A stretch of DNA of 64,000 nt. Source: JBDTSW01 sp963758845 (GTDB taxonomy: Bacteria; Actinomycetota; Thermoleophilia; Solirubrobacterales; 70-9). The translations under genes and the position numbers were made by a program. The stretch is taken from the NCBI GenBank assembly GCA_963758845.1, contig CAVWWX010000002.1, positions 1,116,001 through 1,180,000 on the forward strand, in the 5' to 3' direction. Shown in pieces: positions 37,595-48,632 of the stretch. Position 1 is the first letter of the stretch. Each line of letters starts with the position of its first letter. The notes under the pieces were generated by a model. It made no database searches, was not told the DNA's origin, and saw only the letters and a list, made by a program, of their open reading frames with translations.

Positions 37595-38758
37595 TTATAC
37601 AACGTTGTACTCGGGGCGGAGGGCGGACGTGTCGAAGCGCCCCACGCTCAACGGCTCTATGTCGACGAACGGCGGGCGACGCAAGACCAGGTCGCGGAGG
37701 ATCTCGCCGACGGCGGGGCCCTGGAGGAATCCGTGTCCGGAGAACCCGGTCGCGTAGAGGAAGCGCGAGACGCCCGTCGCCTCCCCGATGATCGCGTTGT
37801 GGTCTGGCGTCATCTCGTAGAGCCCGGCCCACCCGCCGCGGATACCGGCGTCGGCGATCCGAGGCGCCCGCCGCCGGATCACCTCCATCAGGCCAGGGAT
37901 CCAGTCGTCGGTTGTCTCGACGCTGAAGCCCGTCTTCTCATGCGGATCGGACATCCCCATCAATAGGCCGGGGCCCTCGCGGTGAAAGTAGAAGCTCGAC
38001 TCGAAGTCGATCGTCATCGGGATCTGGGCGGGGAGTCCGTCCATCGCCTCGGTGAACAGGATCTGGCGTCGCAACGGCGTGACCGGCAGATCCAAGCCGA
38101 CCATGGCGCCGCAGCTTCCCGACCAGGCGCCCGCGGCGCAGATCACGGTGCTCGTCCGGATCGAGCCGTGTTCAGTGACGACCTCGGCGATCTCGGCGCC
38201 GCTGGTGTTGATGTCGAGTACCTCGCAGTTGACGCGGATCTCGGCGCCGTGGGCACGAGCGGCGAACGCGTATCCCTGGACCACGCCCTCGGGGGTTGCG
38301 GTGCCGTCGCCGGGTGAGAACGCGCCAGCGACGATGTCGTCCCCCCGCACCAGTGGGCATAGCTCGCGAGCTTCGCCGGCCGTAAGCATCCGGGAGGCCA
38401 GTCCATATTCGTTCTGAAGCGCGACGCTGCGCTCGAACTTCTCGACGTCGGGCTCACGGCTGAGGACAAACAGGTACCCGACCTGCTTGAGGTCGATCTC
38501 CCAGCCGGGCCGCAGGCCGAAGTTGCGGAACGCGTCCAGGCTGCGCTTGGCAATCTCGACGTTCAGCGCGTCAGAGAACTGGGTGCGCACGCCGCCGGCC
38601 GCTCGGCATGTCGAGCCGCTCCCGAGCTGCGCCCGCTCGACGAGCGCGACGTCGACGCCCGCCTCGGCCAGGTGGAACGCGGCGCTGGTGCCGATCACGC
38701 CGCCACCGAGGATGACCACGTCGGCGGAGTCCGGAAGCGGTGAGATCGAGCGGGGCAT
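37595..38758 (-). CDS. FAD-dependent amine/amino-acid oxidase (DAO family)
   Basis: 387 residues. FAD-binding N-terminus ADVVILGGGVIGTSAAFHLAEAGVDVALVER with GSGSTCRAAGGVRTQF following, the usual sarcosine-oxidase-beta/DAO layout. The C-terminal part has GGWAGLYEMTPDHNAIIG and FLYATGFSGHGFLQGPAVGE. It heads the operon with the ALDH7-type dehydrogenase and the E1, so a pipecolate, lysine-derived or other secondary amine substrate is plausible. Confidence 0.85.
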   Translation of the reverse strand: MPRSISPLPDSADVVILGGGVIGTSAAFHLAEAGVDVALVERAQLGSGSTCRAAGGVRTQFSDALNVEIAKRSLDAFRNFGLRPGWEIDLKQVGYLFVLSREPDVEKFERSVALQNEYGLASRMLTAGEARELCPLVRGDDIVAGAFSPGDGTATPEGVVQGYAFAARAHGAEIRVNCEVLDINTSGAEIAEVVTEHGSIRTSTVICAAGAWSGSCGAMVGLDLPVTPLRRQILFTEAMDGLPAQIPMTIDFESSFYFHREGPGLLMGMSDPHEKTGFSVETTDDWIPGLMEVIRRRAPRIADAGIRGGWAGLYEMTPDHNAIIGEATGVSRFLYATGFSGHGFLQGPAVGEILRDLVLRRPPFVDIEPLSVGRFDTSALRPEYNVV

Positions 38759-38841
38759 TTCCAGGATCGTACGTGGGGCGACTGCAACCGCCGTGAGGGC
38801 TTCGGGCAGCGTCGAGAACCCGATAGCCCGGTGGTTCGCGA

Positions 38842-38856
38842 GATACTGCGCGGGCG
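38842..38856 (+). promoter_or_regulatory. Near-leaderless promoter (GATACT-N9-ATG)
   Basis: GATACT at 38842-38847 and nine bases to the ATG at 38857. No A, B or C repeat precedes it; the divergent FAD oxidase starts 99 bases away. Confidence 0.6.
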
Positions 38857-39264
38857 ATGTCGAACGAGAACGTCGAGGTCTTCAAGCGCGGGGCTGACGC
38901 TTACAACCGCCGAGACGTCGAAGCGCTGCTGGAGGAGCTCCACCCCCAGGTCGAGTGGCGCCCCTTGCTGCCGGTACTGCTCGGCGGGGAAGCCGCTGTC
39001 TACAGGGGTCACGAGGGCGCCCGCCGAGGGATCCGAGAGCTGGAGGAGGCTTTCGCCGAGCTCAGGGCCGAGCCCGTGGAGTTCCGGGACCTTGGCGAGC
39101 GGGTCGTCGCGATCGGCCACCTGCATGGGCGGGGCAAGGAGAGCGGCGTTGAGACCGAGTCGCCCATCGCGTGGTTGGTGGATTTCAAGGGCGGCAAGGT
39201 GGTTCGGATTCGCGAGTACCTCGATCCTGGCGATGCCCTCGAAGCCGCGAGGCTGTCGGACTAG
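38857..39264 (+). CDS. SnoaL/NTF2-like protein
   Basis: 135 residues. Head MSNENVEVFKRGADAYNRRDVEALL, turn VYRGHEGARRGI, strand GKESGVETESPIAWLV, tail DALEAARLSD (two substitutions in an otherwise conserved tail). It is the most distant member of the family in the window, alone between the lysine operon and the signalling module, and is not followed by an A hairpin. Confidence 0.86.
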   Translation: MSNENVEVFKRGADAYNRRDVEALLEELHPQVEWRPLLPVLLGGEAAVYRGHEGARRGIRELEEAFAELRAEPVEFRDLGERVVAIGHLHGRGKESGVETESPIAWLVDFKGGKVVRIREYLDPGDALEAARLSD

Positions 39265-39347
39265 CGGGCTTCCTCCAACGCCTCCTTCTCGCCGCGAAGC
39301 TCAGCGATGCGTTCGGAGGCCGTCAGCGCCAAGGCAAGGATGTCGCG

Positions 39348-41510
39348 CTACGCCTCGTCGATGCTCATCGCCAGCATCGCGACGTCGTCGACGATGTCCT
39401 CGGCGCGCAGTTCTCCCGCGAGGAAGTCCAGGCACTCCTGGGGATCTTGCGGGGCGCGCGCGAAGGCTCCCTCCAGTGCCTGGAGGCCGACGTCGAGGCG
39501 GATGTTCCGTCGCTCGATCAGGCCGTCCGTATAGAGGAGAAGAAGGCTCCCGCGAGGCAGCTCGACGGAGCCGTCGCGGCAGCGGAGGTCTGCGAACACA
39601 CCGACCGGCGGCGCCGCCCCGCCGATGAGCTTGACGACCTCGCCGTCCGGGCAGCGCAGGAGAGCGGGGGGGTGGCCTGCGCGCACGAACTGGGCGCGGC
39701 CGGTTCGAGGGTCGAAACGCATGTGTAGGAGGGTCGCCATGTCGGCGGAGTCGCCCTCCTTCATCTGGCGGTTCAGCCTCGCCACCGCCTCCTGCGGCGC
39801 GTTGCCGTCGAGGACGTAGGCGCGGAGGGCGGGGCGTAGGCCCCCCATGACCGAGGCGGCGCGGATGCCGCGGCCGGCGACGTCGCCGATGGTCAGGCCG
39901 ACCGTCCCGTCCCCGAGGGCGACGGCCTCGTACCAGTCGCCGCCGACCTGAAGACCGGGGCCAGCCGGGTCGTAGCGGACCGCGAACTGCAGGCCCTCCA
40001 CGTCTGGCAGCGACTGGGGCAGGAGAGCGCGTTGGAGCGTGACCGCGGCGTCGTGCTCGCGGCGGAACAGCGTGGCGTTGTCGAGCGCGAGCGCCGCCCT
40101 GCGCGCCAGGTCCTCGGCGAGGCTGAGATCCGCCTTGGTGAAGCGTCGCTGCGGGTCGGAGGAGACGAAGGTGATGGCCCCGAGCGGGCGGTCTCGAGCC
40201 CGCAGCGGCACGACCATGGCCGACTCGAGGCCGAGCTCCCGCATCATCCGCAGGTGCTCCTCGTCCTGCGCCGCCGCGACGAGCATCTCGTCGCCGATCT
40301 CCTCCCAGAGCTCCGACTCGCCGGTTCGCACGACTCGGGGCGCGCCCTGATCCGCATCCTGATCGGTTGGATACCGGCGCTGAAGCTCCTCGGCCTGGCG
40401 GACCCGCTCGGGGTCGACGTGCGCGACCGCCACGGTCGAGAGCTGGCGCTCCTCGTCCAGGATCTGGACCGAGCACCAGTCGGCGAGATGGGCGATGGCG
40501 AGCTCCGCAAATCGGCGCATCGTGGCGTCCGGATCGAGCGACTGGCCGAGCAGCTCGCTCGCGGCTGCGAGAAAGGAGAGACGCTGGCGGGTTGCGCGCT
40601 CGGCCTCATGAAGGCGCGAGCGCTCGAGCGCGTAGGCGGCCTGCTGCGTGGCCGCCACCAGGAAAGCGCGCTCCTGCGCGCCGAACTCCCGGGCGTCGAA
40701 AAAGCTCAGCGAAAGCGCTCCGAAGCGGTCGCCCTCGACCGCAAGCGGGAGGACGGCGAGCGCGCCGAAGCGCATCGACGCGCCGGACAGGAGCGGAAAG
40801 CGCTCGAGCAGCTCGTCACCGGTGGTGGTCCAGATCGGCTCGCCGGAACGGATCGCCTCGGACATCGGCAGGTCGGCCCCCAGGGGGAAACGCTCCCAGC
40901 CCTCGAGGGCCTCCTCCGAATACCCCACGCTCCCGGCCAGCTCGACGTCGCCGCGTTCGCGGTCGGCGATCCCGATCGCTCCGGCGTCGGCGCCCAGCCC
41001 CTCGACCGCCTGTTCGAGCAGGACCTGATTCGCCCGGTCAGGCGCGATCTCCGAGGAGAAAGCAGCGGTGACGGACTGAAGTCGGGCGGCCAGCTCCCGG
41101 GCTCGCTCCTGCTCGCCGATGTCGCGGGCGATCACGGAGGCGCTCACGATCTCGCCTGCGGCGTTGCGGATCGGTGAGACGCTGACCGAGACGGATACCC
41201 GCGCTCCGTCCTTGCGGACCCGCTTGGTCTCGTAGTGGTCGATGCGCCCGCCGGCCATCACCTCCGAGAGGATCCGGCCCTCCTCGCCCGCGCGGTCTCC
41301 GGGAATCAGGATCGAGATCGGCTGACCGATCGCCTCCGCGGCCGTGTAGCCGTAGAGGCGCTCGGCCGCCGGGTTCCAGGTCGTGATGATGCCGTTCGGG
41401 TCCTTCGAGAGGATCGCGTCGTCGCTGTGCTGGACGATCGCCGCGTAGTAGCGATCGGCCTCGCCCGGGCGAGGCCCAACCCATGCCGGCGACTTGGTGG
41501 CCTCAGCCAT
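39348..41510 (-). CDS. PAS-GAF-GAF-SpoIIE serine phosphatase
   Basis: 720 residues. A PAS domain (about 20-135; DDAILSKDPNGIITTWNPAAERLYGY) is followed by two GAF domains (about 145-305 and 325-480) and a PP2C/SpoIIE phosphatase (about 500-715). Metal-binding aspartates are visible in GGDWYE, GDVAGRG and DDVAMLA, and LLLYTDGLIERR is typical. It probably senses redox, light or small ligands and dephosphorylates the STAS protein encoded just upstream. Its start overlaps the STAS gene by eight bases. Confidence 0.9.
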   Translation of the reverse strand: MAEATKSPAWVGPRPGEADRYYAAIVQHSDDAILSKDPNGIITTWNPAAERLYGYTAAEAIGQPISILIPGDRAGEEGRILSEVMAGGRIDHYETKRVRKDGARVSVSVSVSPIRNAAGEIVSASVIARDIGEQERARELAARLQSVTAAFSSEIAPDRANQVLLEQAVEGLGADAGAIGIADRERGDVELAGSVGYSEEALEGWERFPLGADLPMSEAIRSGEPIWTTTGDELLERFPLLSGASMRFGALAVLPLAVEGDRFGALSLSFFDAREFGAQERAFLVAATQQAAYALERSRLHEAERATRQRLSFLAAASELLGQSLDPDATMRRFAELAIAHLADWCSVQILDEERQLSTVAVAHVDPERVRQAEELQRRYPTDQDADQGAPRVVRTGESELWEEIGDEMLVAAAQDEEHLRMMRELGLESAMVVPLRARDRPLGAITFVSSDPQRRFTKADLSLAEDLARRAALALDNATLFRREHDAAVTLQRALLPQSLPDVEGLQFAVRYDPAGPGLQVGGDWYEAVALGDGTVGLTIGDVAGRGIRAASVMGGLRPALRAYVLDGNAPQEAVARLNRQMKEGDSADMATLLHMRFDPRTGRAQFVRAGHPPALLRCPDGEVVKLIGGAAPPVGVFADLRCRDGSVELPRGSLLLLYTDGLIERRNIRLDVGLQALEGAFARAPQDPQECLDFLAGELRAEDIVDDVAMLAMSIDEA

Positions 41511-41886
41511 GCTCCTCCGGCCCGGCTCCGGCGACGGCGCTCACGGCGGCCTCCTCGCTCGCGAAGATCTCGAGCCGGTCCGAGACCTCTGCGAGCTCGA
41601 GCAGGCGAGCGACCGCCGACTCTGGATCGAGCAGGAACACCAGGCGCGCGCCAAGCTCCTCGGCGCCGAGGAGCATGACCCGGAGCCCGCTCGAGTCGGC
41701 GAACGTGACCGGGCGCAGGTCCAGGATGACCGCATCCTCGTGTTCCGCTGCGGCGCGCAGCGCCGTCTCGAGCTGGTCGGAGACGGCGAGGTCGAGCTCT
41801 CCGCTGACGCGAAGCACCGCGGCCTCCGCCCTGCCCGCGCTCGCACGCTCCAGCGACAGGCCGAACTCGTCAGGCGAGGCATTCAC
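41503..41886 (-). CDS. STAS-domain anti-sigma factor antagonist (RsbV type)
   Basis: 127 residues. Core AVLRVSGELDLAVSDQLETALRAA and DLRPVTFADSSGLRVML, where the DSSG serine is the phosphorylation site of RsbV/SpoIIAA proteins. It lies between an RsbW-like kinase gene (4-base overlap) and the SpoIIE phosphatase gene, forming a complete partner-switching set. No sigma factor gene is next to it, so the target sigma factor must be elsewhere. Confidence 0.9.
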   Translation of the reverse strand: MNASPDEFGLSLERASAGRAEAAVLRVSGELDLAVSDQLETALRAAAEHEDAVILDLRPVTFADSSGLRVMLLGAEELGARLVFLLDPESAVARLLELAEVSDRLEIFASEEAAVSAVAGAGPEEHG

Positions 41887-42284
41887 GCGAGCTGTCCCTT
41901 CTCGCCGATGGGGAAGGCCATGACGACGGTCGTCCCGTCCGCGGAGGAGTCGAAGCTGACCTCTCTGGCCATCTTCGTGATCAACGAGAGCCCGAACCCC
42001 AGGCCGGGGCTCTCGAGGTTCGGGACCATGCCGCTGCCGTCGTCGACCACGGTGATGTGGAGCGTTCGGTCCTCGAGGTTGGGGGTCACGGTGACGGTGC
42101 CCGGCTCTCGGCCGCGAAAGGCGTGGGTGACCGCGTTGCTGACGGCCTCGCTGACGGCCAGCTCGACGTCGGTCGCCGGAGCGCCGACGTCACGCGCGAC
42201 CTCGGCCATCGCCTTCCTCGCGATGACGACGCTGCCCGGTTCCGACGGCAGCCGGAGCGCGTCGTGTGGGACCGTCGGGGTCAC
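41883..42284 (-). CDS. RsbW-like anti-sigma factor serine kinase
   Basis: 133 residues, HATPase fold with intact motifs: VELAVSEAVSNAVTHAF (N-box with Glu and Asn), VVDDGSGM (G1) and GLGFGLSLI (G2). It should phosphorylate the adjacent STAS protein and bind a sigma factor. First gene of the three-gene module; ATGA overlap with the STAS gene. Confidence 0.9.
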   Translation of the reverse strand: MTPTVPHDALRLPSEPGSVVIARKAMAEVARDVGAPATDVELAVSEAVSNAVTHAFRGREPGTVTVTPNLEDRTLHITVVDDGSGMVPNLESPGLGFGLSLITKMAREVSFDSSADGTTVVMAFPIGEKGQLA

Positions 42285-42367
42285 GGACGGGATTATTCCG
42301 GACGCGAGGCCGAACGCGTCTACGACCAGGACCCAGATCGCGAGCGGGCCTTCGAGTCCCTCGGGTT

Positions 42368-44200
<1,833 letters not shown>

Positions 44201-44313
44201 GGGGAACGAGGTTACGGCGGGGGCGAGGCGGTTCCTCCGGGAGGCTGGGACCTTGGGCGCAGCGGCGGGGTGACCCTCAGTCGGGCCACCCAGCCGCACT
44301 TGCCCAGCGTTTA

Positions 44314-44760
44314 CTAGGCCGCGCTTGGTACCGCGACCGCATCGGGCATGGCGCCGATGTTCCTCATGAACCGCATCGTGTCCCATTGCGTCCAGGACTC
44401 AGCGATCTTGCCGTCCTCGAAGCGGTTGATCCCGATTCCATACACGGGCTCACCCTTTTCGCCGGTCGGCTCTTGGCCCATGAACTCGTTCTCGAACGTG
44501 CCCTCCGCCTTCCAGCGGACGACGACCCGGTCGTCGGCGCCGAAGGCGTCCTCGACCGTAAGCGCGAGATCGGGGAAGGCCTCGCGGTAGCCCCCGACCA
44601 TGTCCTTGACGCTGTCGCGGTCATGGTCGCCTCGGATCGGGTCGTGATCAACGTACCCGTCGGTGCAGCACTCGTCGATCAGCTCGAGCTTTCCCTCGCC
44701 GAACGTCTCTTCGAGGAGACGTCGCGCGACGGCGATGTTCTCGTGGGTGGTGGTGGCCAT
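44314..44760 (-). CDS. Ester cyclase / SnoaL-like polyketide cyclase
   Basis: 148 residues from the ATG at 44760 (GGAAGG upstream). TTTHENIAVARRLLEETFGEGKLELIDECCTDGYVDHDP and GYREAFPDLALTVEDAFGADDRVVVRWKAEGTFENEFMG are typical of the SnoaL-like ester cyclase family. It does not carry the MSQENVE head or EALEAAGL tail, so it is a different branch from the local array. Preceded on the same strand by an HTH regulator gene, which may control it. Confidence 0.83.
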   Translation of the reverse strand: MATTTHENIAVARRLLEETFGEGKLELIDECCTDGYVDHDPIRGDHDRDSVKDMVGGYREAFPDLALTVEDAFGADDRVVVRWKAEGTFENEFMGQEPTGEKGEPVYGIGINRFEDGKIAESWTQWDTMRFMRNIGAMPDAVAVPSAA

Positions 44761-44891
44761 TAGCCACTTCCTTCCATTGCGGGGCCGCCACCGGTGGAGC
44801 GGATCGCTCCCGGTCGGGGACCCCTGAGTGTGGAGCGGGGGCCGCGCAGCACGATGGCTTGTGGTCAGCGGTCCAGCGGTCGCTCCACTGT

Positions 44892-45254
44892 TCACTCTAC
44901 CCCGTGCGGGTCGGACCGAATCAGGACGTCCAGCAGATCGCCCACCTCGCGCTCCTGGACGAGCGGATGGCGCAGCGGACGATCCGCGACGACCTGATAT
45001 CTGTTTCGCCGGCCCTCCCGCTCGCGCAGCACGTAGCCCTCTGCAACCAGCTCGGAGAGGATTCGGTGAGTCGCGCGCTCGGTGATGCCGACCGCCGCGG
45101 CGATGTCGCGCAGGCGGATGCCCTGGTCATGAGCCACGCACATGAGGACGTGGGCGTGGTTGGTCAGGAAGTCCCAGCGGGTCGCGGGGGACGGGAGGGA
45201 CGTCCGGCTGTTGGCGGTGGAGAGCGGTCTGACATTACTAGAAAGACTATTCAT
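44892..45254 (-). CDS. Winged-helix transcriptional regulator (MarR/ArsR-like)
   Basis: 120 residues from the ATG at 45254. DFLTNHAHVLMCVAHDQGIRLRDIAAAVGITERATHRILSELVAEGYVLREREGRRNRYQV is a clear winged helix. No metal-binding cysteines are present. Its ATG lies within a perfect palindrome ATTCATGAAT (45249-45258), a possible autoregulatory site. It is divergent from the gene at 45344. Confidence 0.8.
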   Translation of the reverse strand: MNSLSSNVRPLSTANSRTSLPSPATRWDFLTNHAHVLMCVAHDQGIRLRDIAAAVGITERATHRILSELVAEGYVLREREGRRNRYQVVADRPLRHPLVQEREVGDLLDVLIRSDPHGVE

Positions 45255-45343
45255 GAATTGATGGTATCGTATGTGTCCTATTCGGCCGTGCTCGCCGCCG
45301 TCGCCCAAGCCTCGGTGAGCCCGTCGAGAAAGGACGCGTCGTC

Positions 45344-45835
45344 ATGACAGCTTTCGGTGCCCTCCGGGATCGGCTCTCGTCCCAGAAAGCCGCGACCCAC
45401 CCCAGATCGGCTGAAGATCCGGCCGAAGTCATCGCCGAGGCTCCCCTCCCGTTTCCGGGCTTCGATCGCCTCGACGAGAACCAGGTGGTCGGGGGCCTCT
45501 CTGACCATTCTCAGCTCGAGCTCAAGGCGGTCGAGGCGTACGAGCGCTCTCACGGGAACCGCGACCGTGTCATGGACAAGCTGCGTTACATGCGTGGGCG
45601 CGAGCCGCTCGCTGGCTATGACGCGCTCGGTATCGAGGAGATCCTGGCCGTGCTGGCGACGGCCGACCCGGCCACGATCAAGCGAATCCGCAGCTACGAG
45701 CGCAAGTTCGCAAACCGCGGCGCCGTCTTGGACGAGGTCGTCCGCGTTCACCATCGTCATCAAGCCGCCCACCCCGCCGCCGTTGCGCCCCCATACCAGC
45801 CGCTGAGCTCAAACGGCCGGCACCAGGCGTCCTGA
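45344..45835 (+). CDS. Protein with two tandem helical repeats
   Basis: 163 residues. Two copies of an about 47-residue motif follow each other: FPGFDRLDENQVVGGLSDHSQLELKAVEAYERSHGNRDRVMDKLRYM and LAGYDALGIEEILAVLATADPATIKRIRSYERKFANRGAVLDEVVRV. Both read G-[FY]-D-x-L ... Y-E-R-x-x-x-N-R. Such domains occur in actinobacterial proteins of unknown function. N- and C-terminal regions are disordered. Confidence 0.72.
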   Translation: MTAFGALRDRLSSQKAATHPRSAEDPAEVIAEAPLPFPGFDRLDENQVVGGLSDHSQLELKAVEAYERSHGNRDRVMDKLRYMRGREPLAGYDALGIEEILAVLATADPATIKRIRSYERKFANRGAVLDEVVRVHHRHQAAHPAAVAPPYQPLSSNGRHQAS

Positions 45836-45867
45836 CGCCGCCGCCTACAAGCGCGAGGCAGTCGCGA

Positions 45868-46770
45868 CTACCCGGGCTTCGTGGAGGGTGGCTCGGCGGC
45901 CCGGACCGGGGCGGGGATCAGCGCGGCCCCCACGATCACAAGACAGAACGCCAGCATCCGCCCGACGATCTCCAGCGCCCCGGTGCCGATCGGGTCTCGG
46001 AAGACGAGGATGCCGCCGACGATCGCTATCAGGTTCGCGGCGACCGAGGTCAGCGCGATCACCTCGACGCCCGGCCCGAGCTGTAGCCCGCGGGCAGAGG
46101 CATAAAAGGCGACAACCGAAGCGATGAGTGCCGCCACGGTCCATGGGCTGATCAACTCGAGTACCCCGCTGGCAACGTCGTCGGCAAGGAACTTGATCGC
46201 GATATCGGAGACGCCAAAGAGGGCTCCCGCGGCGATCCCAAGCAGGAGACCTTGTGCAGCGTCGGGCACGCGATGGTGGCTGGACATGGCGGCGATCGTG
46301 GTACCGACCACAAGCACGCCGCACTCGATCCCGATCAGGGCCGCCAGGGCGTAGCCTGGCGGATCGGCGTCGTCCGGCCCCGAGGTCAGCCCGATGACGA
46401 CCAGCCCCGCCGCCGTGATGATGACGCCTGCCCACTGGCGGCGGCCGAGCCGGAACCCGAAGAAGCGCTCGGCAAAGACCGCGAGGAACACCAGCCCGCC
46501 GGAGAGGACGGCCTGAACGATCGAGAGCGGCGCCAGGGCGAGCGCGCCGACGTGTAGCGCCCAGGCACCGACCGCCACCACCCAGCCCAACGCAAACCAC
46601 CGGGACTGAAAGAGATCGATCGCGCTTCGCAGCGGGTGTCGGATCCTCACAGGCGCCGCGAGGACCGCGCCGCGATGCTTGAGCAGAAAGCCGACGCTCG
46701 TCGCGACGGCGCTGGCCAGGGCCAAGCCCAATCCGATGATCACGCCGCCGGCCGTCCGCTCGGCCAGCAA
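45868..46770 (-). CDS. DMT-superfamily (EamA/NIPA-like) membrane transporter
   Basis: 300 residues with nine to ten hydrophobic spans in two halves (GLALASAVATSVGFLLKHRGA, LHVGALALAPLSIVQAVLSGGLVFLAVFAERFFGFRLGRRQWAG, then YASARGLQLGPGVEVIALTSVAANLIAIVGGILVFRDPIG). The second half shows the EamA-type G-x-x-L-x-F-x-E/D-P-like ending. Substrate unknown. Confidence 0.8.
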   Translation of the reverse strand: MLAERTAGGVIIGLGLALASAVATSVGFLLKHRGAVLAAPVRIRHPLRSAIDLFQSRWFALGWVVAVGAWALHVGALALAPLSIVQAVLSGGLVFLAVFAERFFGFRLGRRQWAGVIITAAGLVVIGLTSGPDDADPPGYALAALIGIECGVLVVGTTIAAMSSHHRVPDAAQGLLLGIAAGALFGVSDIAIKFLADDVASGVLELISPWTVAALIASVVAFYASARGLQLGPGVEVIALTSVAANLIAIVGGILVFRDPIGTGALEIVGRMLAFCLVIVGAALIPAPVRAAEPPSTKPG

Positions 46771-47068
46771 GAACGCGATCTCGATCCTGCGAGGTACAAC
46801 CGCTCACAGCGGTCCACCTGACGTCTTCCTGACGCTTCTCGCCATCTGGGCTCTCTGACCAGCGAAGCGCGAGGGAAGGATTGCTGTTGGGAAACGACGC
46901 GAGGGCCCATGAGGCGGTGCTGCGAGTATGCCCTGCCGCCGGTGAGCTTCGGATGGGTGACAGCGCCGACGCGGCCCTTCTCGCGCTGAGTGAGCCCCGG
47001 ATGCCTGCGCTACCTCAGCACCTGGCGACATTCGATACTCGCGAGGACGCGATCAAGGCTTTCGCCAG
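46771..47068. other. About 300 bp between convergent genes with a weak small frame
   Basis: A frame from TTG 46881 to TAG 47072 (63 residues, ending ATFDTREDAIKAFAS) resembles the end of a STAS-like domain, but it has no ribosome-binding site and no N-terminal half. I treat it as a possible gene remnant. Nothing else is visible. Confidence 0.3.
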
Positions 47069-47641
47069 CTAGTCCGCGGGCGTGTAGATCAGGAGCGCGA
47101 CGCCCGAGTCGTACGTCCTCACGTCGGCGAGCTTGAGCTTCTTCATCTCGCCCGGGTCCGGGAACATCCGCAGGCCGTCGGCGACCAGGGTCGGGTGCAC
47201 CATCGCGCGGTACTCGTCGACCATGTCGGCCTCGGCGAGCGCGTGCACGAGCTGGGCGCTGCCGTTGACGAGGATCGGCCCGTCTTCCGCCTGCTTCAGC
47301 TTCGCCACCTCCTCGAGGGGATCGCCGGAGAGGACGGTCGTGTTCTCCCACTCGGGGTCGGTAAGCGTGGAGGAGACCACGAACTTGGGCATCGAGTTGA
47401 TCTTGTCGGTGAAAGGGTCGCTACGGTCGCGCTTGGGCCAGGCGTCCGCGAAGCCCTCGTAGGTCTTGCGCCCCAGCAGCAGCGACTGAGCCTCGTCGAG
47501 CTCCTCGCCCTTGTAGGCGTAGTGGTCCTCGCCGTAGATCGACTTGAACGTCCAACCCGTGTGGGGATGGGTCTGCTCGCCGCCCGGCGCCTCCATGACG
47601 CCGTTCAGGCTCACGAACTCGGACACGATCAGCTTGCTCAT
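47069..47641 (-). CDS. Dihydrofolate-reductase-like (RibD C-terminal) protein
   Basis: 190 residues. KLIVSEFVSLNGVMEAPGG, AQSLLLGRKTYEGFADAWP, KFVVSSTLTDPEWENTTVLSGD and ILVNGSAQLVHALAEADMVDEYRAMVHPTLVADG are the standard pattern of the RibD/DHFR-like domain family common in actinobacteria. It probably reduces an unknown heterocyclic substrate with NADPH. Confidence 0.87.
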   Translation of the reverse strand: MSKLIVSEFVSLNGVMEAPGGEQTHPHTGWTFKSIYGEDHYAYKGEELDEAQSLLLGRKTYEGFADAWPKRDRSDPFTDKINSMPKFVVSSTLTDPEWENTTVLSGDPLEEVAKLKQAEDGPILVNGSAQLVHALAEADMVDEYRAMVHPTLVADGLRMFPDPGEMKKLKLADVRTYDSGVALLIYTPAD

Positions 47642-47819
47642 CTCGGCTCTCCTCCTGTTGGATCCGCGGTTCGCCCCAATAGACCGGGGCAGCGCCCGTT
47701 TCTAATCGCTCGGCTTCGAGCCAGTCTCTTACCGCACCTTGGCCGACCGATGATTCCCGCCGGCGTCCCCGGTCTAAGTAGCTACTGACGTGACCCCGGA
47801 TATCGAGACAGGAGCGCGA

Positions 47820-48632
47820 ATGAACGACGAAGGGGGCCCGGCCGTCCTGGCCGAAGGCCTGGTCAAGCACTTCACTGGCCGGGAGGGTGAGGTGGAGGCG
47901 GTCAGGGGAGTGGACCTGGACGTCCGCACCGGCGAGATCTTCGGCTTCCTGGGCCCCAACGGGGCAGGCAAGTCGACGACCGTGCGCATGCTCACGACGC
48001 TCCTGACGATCACCGCCGGACGCGCCGAGGTGGTTGGCGTCGACGTCACCCGTGAGCCGGACGCGGCCCGCCGCCGGATCGGCGTCGCGCTCCAAGAGGC
48101 GGGCCTCGACCCCCGCCAGACCGGCCGCGAGCTGCTGGTCCTGCACGGGCGGCTCTTCGGCTTCAGCACGGCGAGGGCGAAGGAGCGCGCGCAGGAGCTG
48201 CTGGAGCTGGTCGAGCTCGAGGACGCCGCGGACCGGGTGATCAAGGGTTACTCCGGCGGCATGCAGCGCCGGCTTGACCTGGCGGCAGCCCTGGTGCACG
48301 AGCCCGAGGTCCTGTTCTTGGACGAGCCGACCACGGGCCTCGACCCGGCCAGCCGGCTGACGGTCTGGGAGGAGCTCCGCCGGATCAACGGACATGGGAC
48401 CACCGTCTTCCTGACGACGCAGTACCTGGAGGAGGCCGACCAGCTCTGCGACCGCCTGGCGATCATCGACACCGGGTTGATCGTGCGCCGGGGCACACCG
48501 GCCGAGCTCAAGGCCGACCTGCGCGAGCGTAGCGGGGGCGGCGAGGAGCCCACGCTCGACGACGTCTTCCTCGACGCCACGGGGCGCACCCGCGACCGAG
48601 CGGCCGGCGAGGTCCAGGAAGTTGCGGCATGA
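47820..48632 (+). CDS. ABC-2 type exporter ATPase (DrrA-like)
   Basis: 270 residues from the ATG at 47820 (AGGAG six bases upstream). Walker A GPNGAGKST (45-53), signature YSGGMQRR, Walker B EVLFLDEPTTGLDPASR and the C-terminal DDVFL motif (TLDDVFLDATGRT) typical of daunorubicin-resistance-type ATPases. Its stop overlaps a 21-codon frame by ATGA, which in turn overlaps the permease. Confidence 0.9.
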   Translation: MNDEGGPAVLAEGLVKHFTGREGEVEAVRGVDLDVRTGEIFGFLGPNGAGKSTTVRMLTTLLTITAGRAEVVGVDVTREPDAARRRIGVALQEAGLDPRQTGRELLVLHGRLFGFSTARAKERAQELLELVELEDAADRVIKGYSGGMQRRLDLAAALVHEPEVLFLDEPTTGLDPASRLTVWEELRRINGHGTTVFLTTQYLEEADQLCDRLAIIDTGLIVRRGTPAELKADLRERSGGGEEPTLDDVFLDATGRTRDRAAGEVQEVAA

